Source: Pseudoneurospora amorphoporcata (Eukaryota > Ascomycota > Sordariomycetes > Sordariales > Sordariaceae). From it: 64,000 bases of DNA. How positions within the stretch are numbered: the first letter of the stretch is position 1; each line of letters begins with the position of its first letter. A program made the position numbers and the translations under genes. The notes below the pieces were generated by a model, which ran no database searches, was not told where the DNA came from, and worked only from the letters and a program-made list of their open reading frames with translations. Location of the stretch: assembly GCA_033297205.1 (NCBI GenBank), contig MU859187.1, forward strand, positions 39,095 through 103,094, read 5' to 3'. Positions 11,758-23,300 of the stretch are shown piece by piece.

Positions 11758-12548
11758 ATATCCCAGACCTCCACCTCCTCAGGTGTTTGTCGTCTTCCAT
11801 CCCAGGCTTCCTTCAAGATGGACCCCAACACCTCACAATGGACCACAGGCTTTTGGAAGCGCATGCCCCTTTGGACCGTGTTGCCAATGCTGGCCAACAA
11901 CATCCTGTGTATGTCCACGATTCCGGTCACATCACCTCCAGTCTCAAGTCCCTGTTCTGGCCATGCTCCTCTGCTTGCTTTTCCCATGACGTCGTCTTTG
12001 ATCTGATTTTCACCTCACTGCTTCTTCCATCCCGTTGTCTTTGATCCTTTTCCATCTATTCTTCCATCCCCGCGTCTACTCCGGTTTGGTGCGTCACTGA
12101 CACGTCCAATGTTCTGGTCTGTCTCCTGGTCACGGCCATGTTGTTTGCTCGCACGCCGCTCATCCACAGCCCCTATTTAGCGGGGAGGGCTCTGATTTCT
12201 ACTTCCGTAATCTCGACAATGGAAATAACACTGAGCGTGACTTACTACGGGTTCTCTCCTTTATCCATGGCTACTACTGCTCTCGATGCTTTCCGCGACT
12301 TGAAGGCCCCCGTCCTCTCTCGATATTCCGTCCGTTCTCCCTCAATATTCCCTTCGTTTTCCCTCCTAATTCCCTCCGTACAAAGTATCGTCTTCATTCT
12401 AAAGCCTTTTGTCCGTCTCATATTTAGCGCTTCGTCTTATAGCTAACCTATAGAACTTTATGTTTAGGCTTTCAAAGAACTTGTACAAGAAGAACCTTAA
12501 GAGCTAGCGGCAGGTTTGTACTACAACGAACCAGAGACCCCGGCCAAG
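11758..12548. other. Probable degenerate transposon sequence
   Basis: It is flanked by relics on both sides. Frames are broken and no domain is recognised beyond about 11990. It is probably decayed repeat DNA. Confidence 0.4.
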
Positions 12549-13064
12549 TTAACCGCATCTCCTCCTACGCGCCGCGATCAGAAAAGCTGGAGCGATGCGG
12601 CACTCGCACTCTGACTCCCTGCACTCCTCGCAATCTGCGGACATGATAGCGCGGACGCAATCAACGCCGGCCTTCACGCAGGAACCACAAGGGGGGTAGC
12701 CGCTGGTTGAATAGTATTGCCTGCTTCGTGCTTACGTTGAATATATATTAATAATAATAACCAAAATGTATTCAAGAAAACTTACCGCAACCGCTAGAAG
12801 TTTGTCTTTAGCCTCGGCCAAATCTGACTTCATCTAGCGCTGAAGTTTGCGACGCTTACGGCGCTCATCGCGAACATTCTGCAGGAATATGTTGCGCTGG
12901 ATACGCCGGCTACGACGGCGAGTAGAAGAGGCTAGCGTAGATTTATGTGTAGGAGAATAACCGGCTTCGGGGGGATCGGGGGTTTCGCCAACGACAATCC
13001 CGGAAGGTGTAGCTAAGTTTATACGAGCACGCTCTATTATCGCATATGTAGTTGGTGAATGAGG
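12549..13064 (-). pseudogene. Decayed Cys-rich (zinc-knuckle-like) transposon-associated gene
   Basis: The minus strand stays readable as coding-like sequence from 13064, through RARINLATPSGIVVGETPDP and then SRRIQRNIFLQNVRDERRKR. A TAG stop (a Gln-to-stop-type transition) interrupts it, and it continues MKSDLAEAKDKLLAVA to a GTAAGT donor at 12785. The 3' part, 12720-12549, encodes PPCGSCVKAGVDC then CEECRESECECRIAPAF and ends RRRRCG-stop. A basic arm plus a C-x2-C...C-x2-C cluster is a layout I recall in repeated, mobile-element-like genes of Sordariomycetes. The two parts cannot be joined cleanly in frame. With the internal stops, this marks it as dead. Confidence 0.6.
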
Positions 13065-13694
13065 TCACTGAGTAAACGAAATAGGTAGGCCGAATTAGCC
13101 AAATGTAGCCGGGCCACCATGGTTGTGTAAAGTATAAAGCCCTTTTCTGAGTTCACATGTCAGTCAAAAGTGGCTCGTCCAAATCAACGCCTGCGGTGCA
13201 CAAATCTTCATTACCATTAGGAGACTAGGAGTGGTCCCTTTTGCCGTGGCTGGGAGACAAAAGGGACTGAGATCAGGTAAGTGAAGCATAGGACATGATG
13301 ATACCGGTAGGCCTCGAGCCTCACCTCAACACTCTAGGCAGATACCCTCATGATCATAAGTTCTGTGGTCGAATTCTTCTTGGCAAGATATGCCATTGAA
13401 TACCGCATGAAGGTGACGGGAAGCTCGACGAGACACACACAAGTCATAGTGACTCGCTAGGTAACGTATGTGTTCATCGTTGTTGACAACTCCCCCATTG
13501 CCGCGCATGGCGTGTGAAAGAGGAAAGAGGCTAATAGACTACTGAGTGAGACCGGTCAATATCCATAGAGTTCTTCACCCTTCAAGCCCAGATACAAGCG
13601 GAGCACAATGTCGTCAGCACAGGAACTCGTCGATGCATATACGTGGTTCACTATTACCGTAGAAGCCCCCGAGTAGTATATATACCCGATATAC
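13065..13694. other. Spacer between two divergently oriented gene relics
   Basis: No coding region is supported. It lies between the minus-strand Cys-rich relic and the plus-strand GIY-YIG relic, so it may once have been a shared promoter or the interior of one element. Confidence 0.4.
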
Positions 13695-14080
13695 ATGACC
13701 AAGCTCGGTAACGAGGCCGACTTTGAACAAGCCTGCACCCCCCTGGATTTTACCCCCGGTCTGGCCGATATCCTTACGTCCCCCGCCCCGCCCACCATTA
13801 AATTCTTTAAGTCATTACCGCTCGTCGATTACGATGATACTATTTAGGGCGTTTACGCCCTCCTCTTGGAGAAGCCCGGCTGCCTACCCAAAGTATACAT
13901 TAGTTCTGGCACGAGGGAGAAGCATGGCGTAAAGGTACGGATGAGAGATTACGATAGCAGAAAATTGGTCGCGGCACGTACAATTCGCAATCAACAACGG
14001 CTACGCCGTAACCCACCGTAGCTTACTGTGCTGGAGTCCTCACCCCTCCGACACCCTCATGTCCATGCAGCGAGCAACGT
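13695..14080 (+). pseudogene. Decayed GIY-YIG nuclease-like gene
   Basis: An ATG at 13695 opens MTKLGNEADFEQACTPLDF and runs 50 codons to a TAG at 13845. In the same frame it continues GVYALLLEKPGCLPKVYISS with GTREKHGVKVRMRDYD. This is the GIY (here GVY) and YIG (here YIS) pair of the GIY-YIG fold, followed by the usual G-T and R...Y elements. The TAG probably replaced a Trp codon (TGG) and the Ser replaced Gly (AGT for GGT), both G-to-A changes. A frameshift follows; another frame then gives NNGYAVTHRSLLCWSPHPS, matching the block I recall downstream in fungal members. In living members the fold cuts DNA; this copy cannot be functional. Confidence 0.68.
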
Positions 14081-15284
14081 CGCCAAGAGGTCAGACTGCC
14101 GTCGGTTTTTGCCAATTCGCTTGCAACACTCTCGAGGTCTGACGGTGGCTGAAGAAAGGTGAAGCAGATAGCAGTTGGCGACGTGGGCAGCGGTGATAGG
14201 TGGTTTCCTGTTTGTTGCGCAAGTGGAAATTACCTGTCCTCCTGTTTCCGCTCGTTCTTTCTGCTGACGGTCAATCGTGTGCTGCGCAGGAACTGGATGG
14301 AAAGAGCAATCGTTGGGTTGGCGCTGGGCCGAATGGTGTCGTCAGGACGGGAAGGTTGTGGTCGGGGCTGACCGAGAAGATCTGCGGCAAGAGCGGTTCT
14401 GAACAGGAGAGTCAAGCAAGGCAAGGAAGGGACGGTAGGAGAGATGGATGGACCTCGGGATCTCACGAATCATGACGATTTTGTAATGAGGAAGGAGAAG
14501 CCATTGCGAGATCTTGGCAGTTGCGTCGTCTTCACCGGTCGTCGTCTTCCTTGAATCAGGCAAAAAGTTGGGAAGTGGAAGGAACAGCGAGGCACAGTTG
14601 CCCCTGCAGATCTCTCAGCCGCAGCAGGTAGCAACAGATGGATCCTTAACAGTTAACAGGTATGTTCTGCACGTTATCTGCTAAGAGGCTATCCACACCG
14701 GCTGTGTGCCTGTACCCACCCACAGCCCGTGTTTGAGGCTGTTGTGACAACCCATTTCGATGACACCCAAATTTCCATTGTCCATTGTCCAATCCATCTT
14801 CACCAATTCCACTCTTCAGCTCTCATCAACAAGCGGCCTCATCGACAACATTTCCACGGCGGACACTGGATTTTCTCTCAACCATTTCAATCATTGAGCC
14901 CGCAACTGCTTCATGATGGTCTTCTCCACAGCCGACACTCCCGTCGGGGTCATGAACTTTTTCTCCGCCTCCACATTTCCACGGAGCCTCGCGACGAATC
15001 CATAAAAGCAACAACTATCCTACACATTCTGAAGCCTACGAGCCGATACCATGTCGACACCACGATTGGCGGCGCAGCTGGCTGGTCATGGAATACCGGG
15101 TAGCGCGGAAATGAAGATCAGGCAGGAGAAGGAGACCGGAAGAAGGAAGCGGAGGATAAAGCTTGAGAATTTCCAAAATATCTTCTCTTCATGGTCAGTA
15201 TTATCTACGACTCGATTCCCACGTCTTCTCGTTTGAGAACATCGACATCAACCAACAGACTTTCCCACTAGCCTCCAACGCAAC
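14081..15284. other. Spacer and promoter region of the first NLR
   Basis: 1.2 kb with only short frames lacking motifs. The last few hundred bases, pyrimidine-rich with CATCAACCAACAGAC-type sequence, are the likely leader of the gene at 15285. Confidence 0.45.
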
Positions 15285-18200
15285 ATGGATGAGAAGCAAG
15301 CAACCGCGCGCCGTCCACGGGCCTGCGAAGAACCGGTGTCTGCGACTGGCTTTACGGTTTTGTTTGAGGCCCTGGAGCCTTCGATTGAGTGCGACCTTTC
15401 CCCTCGAGCTCCCCTTGTTTGTGATCTACCCCTAACCTCTACCTCGTCACAGTATTGTGTTTGTACATGGATTCACCGGTCACCCTGAGAAAACATGGAC
15501 GCACAAAAAGGGCCGTGTCATGTCGTGGAATGTAGCTCCATCTGACCCCAGCGAGCCTCCCTCCAAGAGACGAAAGACTGCAACCTTCCCTAGATCCTTC
15601 GGCTCGGCAAGAGAGAAACATGCTCCAGTCTATTGGCCTCGCGACCTGCTTCCTGACACCTTGCCGTACGCAAGGATCATGACCTACGGCTACGATACGC
15701 GCCTACGCCACCCCTTCCAGGGCCAAGGCCCTGCGCCCAAGAGCAGTGTCTACGACATGGCCTGGAACTTTCTTTTGCAGTTGGCAGCCGAACGCCGCGC
15801 CAACCCGTCCAGGCCTCTACTCTTTGTCGCCCACAGTCTGGGTGGTATTCTGGTAAAGGAGGCCCTACGGCGGTCTGAGCGTTGCAAATCCAACCATGCA
15901 CAATTGAGGGACGTTTTCACGGCTACCACTGCGCTCATGTTCTTTGGAACCCCCCATGGAGGTACTGACCCTCGGGGAGCCCTGCATAAGCTTATCGAGC
16001 GAGCCATTCGAGGAATTGGCGTTTCTGTTAACGATAACGTCGTTGACACCCTACTAGGGAAGTCCGACAGACTCGAGGAGCTACGACGCGAGTTCAATCC
16101 CATTGCACAGAATCAAAGATGGGCCATCTATTCTTTCCAGGAGGAACTTGGTGTGCCCTTGCTATTCAACAGAAAGGTGAGCTTACGGTGCCCGCAGAAC
16201 CCCCAAGACACCAGCACCATGCTAACCCAACTCAAATCAACAGGCAGTCGAGGATACCGCATCCTGTCTTCTCACTGACTACGAGACAACGCAACACATC
16301 AGTCGCAATCATATGGAGATGTGTCGCTTCAGTGGGCATAACGACACTGAGTATAAGAAAGTGGTTCATGCGATTCAGGACTTGGCAGCCCATGCTTTGG
16401 CTAGGAGTTCGGATACACCGGAAACGGTCTCGCTGGTGGACTCACAGACCACCCTGTCCACCTCCTCGGCAAGGCATCAGCTCACAAAAGAAGACACCAA
16501 CGCCTTGATCGAAAAGCTCCGATTCCCGCAGATGGATTCTCGGCAGATGGATGTCAGGCGTGCCCACTCCAAAACTTGCACATGGTTACTCAATTCCACT
16601 CGGTATCAAAACTGGCTGGATGATAAGTATCTCAGCGACCATTACGGATTTCTGTGGATGAAAGGAAAACCAGGAACTGGGAAGTCAACCATCATGAAGT
16701 TTGCTTATCAAAAATTCCGCGAATCCCGGCTTGGTGATGAAGCAGTTACCATATCTTTCTTCTTCCACGCCAGAGGAACCGAATTGGAGAAATCGACAAA
16801 CGGCATGTATCGCGCCTTGTTGTTTCAGCTGCTAGAAAGCATACCGCATCTCGCATCCATATTTGCGCTCGTCGGCTTGGGATCATCGAGCATCCGCAAC
16901 GAGAATCTCTGGACTTTGGAGTTGCTGGAGCAGCTGTTTGAAAAGGCCGTCGAGTCTCTTGGGACCTTGCCTGTGGTCTGTTTCATCGATGCCCTCGATG
17001 AATGCGAAGAAAGTCAGGTTAGAAAGATGGTGCGATCGCTGGAGCAAACCGTAAAATCGGCAAATCTCTCCGGGTCGAAATTCCGGGTCTTTCTTTCCAG
17101 CAGATACTATCCCCACGTCACGATGGGGGTCGGTCTGGAGATTCTCTTGGACAGACAAGAAGGCCACAACCAAGACATTGAGGCGTTTGTTGAAAGCGAG
17201 TTGAGGATTGGGAGAGGTGCTCACGCCGCACAAATCAGAGATGAGTTGAAGGAAAAATCGCAGGGTGTCTTCATGTGGGTGGTCCTCGTAACCGACATCC
17301 TAAGCGCAGAGTTTGACAGAGGTAGCACCCCGCGACAGCTTCGGCAGAAATTGTCGGAAATGCCGGACGATTTGCACCAACTTTTCGGCGACATCATCAT
17401 GCGTGATACACGTAATCAAGACGACTTCATACTCTGCATCCAGTGCTTGTTGTTTGCCCGCGAGCCACTTGACCCGGAGCAGTTCTACTCGACGATGCAA
17501 ATGGCCCGCGATGAGGATGTCGCCAAGGACCTCGAGGGAACGTCACCGGAGATGATTGAAAAGTATATCCGAAACGTCTCGAAAGGCATGGCTGAAGTAA
17601 CAAAGTCGGAGAGTCCTACTGTCCAGTTCATTCATGAGTCCGTTCGCGATTTCCTTATCAAACGAGACGGCCTCAGAAAGCTTTGGCCCGATCTTAGCCA
17701 AAACTTTGAAGGGGAAGGTCACGACCGGCTGAAGCAGTGCTGTTACCGCGTCCTGATGTTCGATCTCTTAAAGAGTCCGTTGCGCGAGAAAGTCAGGCCT
17801 AGTCCTGCAACTCGGGCAAGTACCGTTGCAGCCAACTGCATGCGCAACCAGGCCAGGAGGCGGTATTCATTGCTCGGCTATGCTGTGCGTAACATTCTTC
17901 AGCACACCGAGGCGGCGGAATCAGGCAACGTCGATCAACGGCTATTCATGGAAAACTTTCCTTTGCTCCGCTGGACCTTTTACCATTACGTCTTTGATGG
18001 TGTTCGTGCCAGTCGGTACTCACCCAAGACTAGTTTGCTCTACGTTCTGGCAGAACTGGGTCTCACTACGCTTATCAAGAAATACACCAATCCGCAGGAC
18101 TGTTTGGTCATGGAAGGCGGAAACTACCTAACGCCGCTGTTTGCAGCTCTGGTGGCCGGATCTAGACATGAAAGTACGGTCAAGGTTTTGCTGGAGGCTC

Positions 18201-18769
18201 TCCCCAGTCACGGTTGTCCGAAAGGTTCTTCGGCATCATGGTATGAGCATTGGAAGTCGCAGGGCAAGCTTTGCTTCCGCGCAGAAGAGGCCAATAAATC
18301 CCCACCTGCCTTGTCAATCTCAGCTGCGCCCTTGGAGACGGGCAATGACATTTTGTTCGAATACGACCCGCAACTCGGCAAAGTCGAGGACTTCGTGGAA
18401 GGCGGTTCTCGTGGCTTGGTTCGTGCAGTCTGTATGGGGCGAGCGGACCTTGTGAGACTGTTGATTGAGGGAGGGAGCCATGTCAACATTCACACTCAAA
18501 GCGGTGCAATCCCACTCTGCCTTGCTGCCGCCAAGGGCCATACCGACATTGTTTCGATTCTACTCGAGCACGGAGCTGATACTAAAGCAACGGACAACGA
18601 GGGCTTAACCCCACTGATGTTGGCGACTCGCGGCGGTCACACTGCAGTTGTGTCACTGCTTGACCATAAATCCGTCAAGAGGCCGACAGCGCTTCAATCA
18701 GCGGCGGAAGATGGACATGATGACGAAGTTTCGCTTCTTCTTGACAGGCTACGAAGGCGATGCGGCTGA
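15285..18769 (+). CDS. NLR: alpha/beta hydrolase (SesB-like) - NACHT - ankyrin, 1,117 aa
   Basis: Three exons: 15285-15388, 15453-16176, 16244-18769. The introns (GTGCGA...TCACAG and GTGAGC...CAACAG) restore the family sequence IDIVFVHGFTGHPEKTWTH (residues about 34-52) across the first junction. The N-terminal domain is a serine-hydrolase fold with the nucleophile elbow AHSLGG (Ser about 163), like the SesB-type effector domain of fungal NLRs. The NACHT module has Walker A GKPGTGKST (about 417-425) and Walker B VVCFIDALDE (about 520-529). The C-terminus carries ankyrin-type repeats (GHTDIVSILLEHGADTKATD). Such proteins act in heterokaryon incompatibility and probably non-self recognition: repeats sense, NACHT oligomerises, the hydrolase is the output. 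All key motifs are intact. The ligand is unknown. Confidence 0.9.
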
Positions 18770-20339
18770 TTGAGCGGTGCGGTCGGACGCCCGCCTTATG
18801 CTAGCTGTTAATGCTGGCAAGACAACCTACCGTCTCAATCCTTTCTGAGTCAAGGGGCGGAGGCAGATGGATAGGACGCTATGAACCGTGACGTATCAGT
18901 CAGCGCAACGGGCTTTGATGGCTGAAAAAAAAAAAATGAGCTATGCAGCAGAAGCTGACTTTCTTGGAGATGTACAATCTATTGCTGGTTTGTCTATGAG
19001 CTTAGGAATCCTGGTATATTGGATCAAATTTGTTTTGAATAGACCGAACAAAGCTCATAATGAGTGGCCACGTGAGACTTGGAAAGCCTTTAACTAACAT
19101 TAATATGACCCATTGAGTCTCGGAAAGAGTATATCCAATTACGCTTTGATCCATCAGACAAACAGTGGAGCCTTCGTTGTGGTCTCGTCGGTTTCCTGGT
19201 CGGAAAGATTAGAGTTCTCGATAATCTGCGGCAGAGGCGGTTCGCGTCTGGATGGAAATTTCATAATGAGAGAGTAAAGGAAGGTACGCTGGGAAGGTGG
19301 GGTGGTTGAGCTGATTTTCTCCAGAGAGAAAAACACTTCCCTGTGTGGTGCCCTTGACACTTCCTTCTGCCGTGTCGTCTTCCATCTCGAGTGAAAGAGG
19401 AAGTCGCGAGGCGGGCGAAGAGGAACGAAGCATGGAACTCAGTTTCCCTCCGGTTGTACATAGCGAGTGGTGGTTGTTAGTGCTGTTAACAAACTACAGT
19501 CAAATCTTGTGGTCTTGCTGTTAAGCAAACTATTTGACAGAGCCCACTTGTGGGGCGTTTTGGTACCCCACTATACAATGAGACATCCGATTCGCAATGC
19601 GTTCCAAATTTCCACAGCGGCCCGTCACCTGGAATTTTCAATACATGATCTTTCTCCTCTTCACCTTTTTGAACTGCAGTCTAGTTCTAGAATAATGGAC
19701 AAGAAGCCTCGTCGACCACTGTTGTCGCTCGCTGGATTTCATCACATTCGCTCTCCCCCGCTTGAGGCCGCGAAGGGCTTCCTGATGCTTTTTTTTTTTT
19801 TCCACATCCGATGATCGTGGCGCGATGGTCTCGGTTTGTTGACGGAGATTTCTTGGCTCTTCCTCCTACTCCCGTCCTTCTTGATCTAAGGGTTCCGCCG
19901 AGGCGCACAATAACCCCTACAGGTAAGCAGTGGAAAGCATTCTAGACATGGAGTTGAGATGGTGTTGACGTCTAAGACTCAGTCGCCCTGCGGCTGACCT
20001 TTATGCTAAATAGAGGGGAGATGGAGACCGAGGGCAGACTGCACGCCGGCTACAAGCCTACGGAGTACCGCGAACAAGTCAGGCTGGTACAGGTGTGCAC
20101 CTTCGGAATACTCTCACACACATCGATGCGTCCCTATCATGCCTTCGGATCCAAGTTGTGGACGGTCCTTAGACGGATTGTCCATGTTCGGTCTATTTCT
20201 ACCAACAGTTTGGGCAGTAATTTGCGTCGCAAGTTTCAAAGACAACTGGGAGAGGAAGTTTGGGAAAAAAACTAGCACGACAACCTATCCATTCATTTGC
20301 GAAACTCCAACCAGCCGATACATACCTACCTTACCATCC
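18770..20339. other. Convergent 3' spacer
   Basis: It lies between the 3' ends of the NLR (plus) and the first giant gene (minus). Short poly-A/poly-T runs occur near 18926 and 19791. No coding region is supported. Confidence 0.5.
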
Positions 20340-23300
20340 TCAAGCTCCCACCAGAACAACATCTATCACATCAGCAGGGCGCTCAGGTGAAAGCCCCGCA
20401 TAGTAGGCTTTTGCAACTGCCTTACACGGCACGCCTTTACCTTTTGCAACATTGTACCGCTTCACGAACACATTGTACAACACCACACTCAACTCGGTCC
20501 TCGCCTCCCATGTGTTTTCCTCTCCGTCGCCCTCCCGTCCCTTCCACTTTCCTATCCAGTTTGCTAGTTTGACGCCGTTACTTCGCCCCTTCTGGCTGCG
20601 CGGCTTGATCTCAATTAACAGCTCCTTCTTAATGTCGGAGTAGCGCAGGCGCGCGTTGAAGCGCAGATTGGACACCATGTGCACATGGGCGTCAACCGGC
20701 AGACTGTTCTCCAACATTGCTGACCGGCCATCAAATTCTGTGAGCGGGATGTCGATGGTCAGTTTCGTCAAGCTGAAGTGCAAGCCCTGTCCAGAGTAAA
20801 CGATCGAGAAGATTAGGTCTTGCTTGGTTGCGAGCATTGGAATCTTGTGTACTGCGGGCTCATTGGTTGTTGAAATGTGGTAGTCAAACTCTGGCAGGCC
20901 AACTCGAGGGTCGACCGGCGTTGGTTCCCAGGGAAGTGGAATGTGAGGTCTGGGAATAAGCTCGAAGCCGTCTGAGTCCCAGTCATCGGGGCTGGGACTG
21001 GTGCTCAAGGCTGAGCGGGGAATGTCTTCCCAGGAGAAGGAAGATGACGATTGGGACGGTGAGCGTGGAGGTACGTGTGAAAGAAGAAACTCTAACTGCC
21101 TCACTCTCCGGAAAGCATGGGGTGGTAGGCCAACCGTTCCGCGCTGGATAGCTCGTTGAGCGACGGCTGGAATAAGGGACCGAGTCTTTGGTGGCAGCAA
21201 TGTGTTTGCGTCCAACGTGTTGGCAAGGGATGAGGGAGGAGCCTTGCGGTACGACAAGCATCCTGAGATGCTCTCCACCATTGCCATGGTCTCGGCTGTG
21301 TTGAAGGCGTTTGCCTTCATCTGCCCGATTTGCAACTGCCACGAGGGCTCGTTGAGCTGGTAGGCCATCAAAGCAGAAGTGGCGGTCTCGTCGTCATACC
21401 ATTTCTTCTTCATCATTTTGTCCAGAGTGGCATGGACATCAGTCGCCAGCTTCTCAACCAACAGCAGCCGAACATCATTCAATCCCTTACCGGATCCCCA
21501 CACAAACACTTGGCTTCTATCTGGAGGGTCGCTTGCATGCTTCAACTTTCCCTTGCCGTCCCGAGACCACTTACACGTGGCCACCGGATGGTTCCTGTCA
21601 TCGTCCTTATCTTTTTCCTCGTCGTAAAATGTGTATTGCCTCTTATACGCCACCTCCAGGCCATCCTTTGTCACACTACCCATGGAGAAATACTGCTGAT
21701 GTGCGGGCAACTCAAACCGGAGTCCATGCAGTCCCTCTTTCAGAGGCGCGTCACTGAAGAATCCCAGCATGGTTTCTTTATCGATCATGTCGTGCCGCAA
21801 CAGATACGGATCCCCGCTAGGTGCGCCCGTGACCTCAACCGACACCTTGAGATCCGGGAACTGCGCAGCGACGGCCGACCGGAGATAGAACCCATACCGC
21901 GGAACGGCAGGATGATGAACCGTGGGATCTGTAAACAAGCGGTTTATGGTCTTCTTGATTGCTCTACGCACCACGTCATCCGTGACGGACGCCTTCTGAT
22001 CAGCCAGCCCCGGCCCGCCCTGATGGCCCAAACTTAGCGCACCGTCCACCAGCGCATCGATCCAGTTGTGGTCAACGAAAAAGAACCGCAGGCTCTCGCG
22101 GGGCACCAGGCTCTGGTCAGGCATGAGGTAGTGCGACGGGACATTGACAAGGTAGTACAGGTCCAAAACGAAGCGGAGGACAATCATCCAGTCTGGCGAA
22201 CCGGGATCGTTGAGCTCGTCGTAGGGCGGCGTGTTCTTGTTTGACTTCCAGCCTCCCCCTTCGTTGTCAGGAGGGGCAAGGCTCTTGGCCACTTCAAAGG
22301 CCGCTTCCTCCACGGCTGCTTCGGTGAAGGGGCTGATGGAGGCGTATGACAAGTCAGGAGGCGAAGCGCTAGCCGGCTGCACCCAGCGGGTCTCGTCGGC
22401 GGACCGCGAGATGGCGATAGTCTCGTTGATCAGGCTGTCAAGAGACTTGACGAGGTCCTCGCGCTTGTAGCTCTGTCGCTGCGTGGCTTGCAGCATCTTC
22501 CGCCGGGCGGTGCTGGTTGCCGGGTGCAGAATCTCGTGGCGCACGCGCGTGAGGGAGATGGTAAAGGCGCGATCGGCTAAAGCTAGCGTACGGCCAAGTG
22601 ACCAGGCGGAGGAGAAGGTGATATCCATCATGCCCAGCTCCTCGTCGAAGATGTTGAGGTCGGAGCCGGTGTTGGAGAGCAGATTCCATTTCAAGGGGGC
22701 GATAAGGTTGGGCGTTAGCGGGCCGCGGAAGAGGGCGGCGGTTGTTTCGCCTGTTGGCATGATGGAGCGCACGACGGTGTAGCCGTCTTTAAGCCGGTTG
22801 AGCATGCGCTTGGCTACATCGTTGAGGTGTTCTTCCGGCTGCAGCGGGATGATGGGCTTGAGCATGCTTGATGTGACGGCTATGTTCTCGAAGGTCTGTT
22901 TTACGTTGAGAGAATTGGGCGGGAGGCAGATGTAGGACCAGCTGTAGAGGGAGATGAGTCCGACACGAGCAGCCTGCTCCGGCGATGAACCCGGTACCGT
23001 CTCTGGGAGAGGTAACGGCTTCAGTGATTCGACATTCTCGAGTGAGACAAGGTGAACGATCATCTGAGAAGCTTTGTCACCGTCGAGGGGCCCGATGCGA
23101 TTAGCGACCACGACGCCAAACTCTCGCGTGGTATCGACCTCGTCTGAGTCGGCATTCGCCATATCCGTTGTGTTCATCCGCACGACGTGGGCTAGGAACC
23201 GGTGTCGCGAGATATCTGGATTCCCCGCTACCGGCTGACCATCATCGTCATACTCGGCAAACAAGCGGTTGAACAAAAATGCCTTGGGAAAAATCACGTC

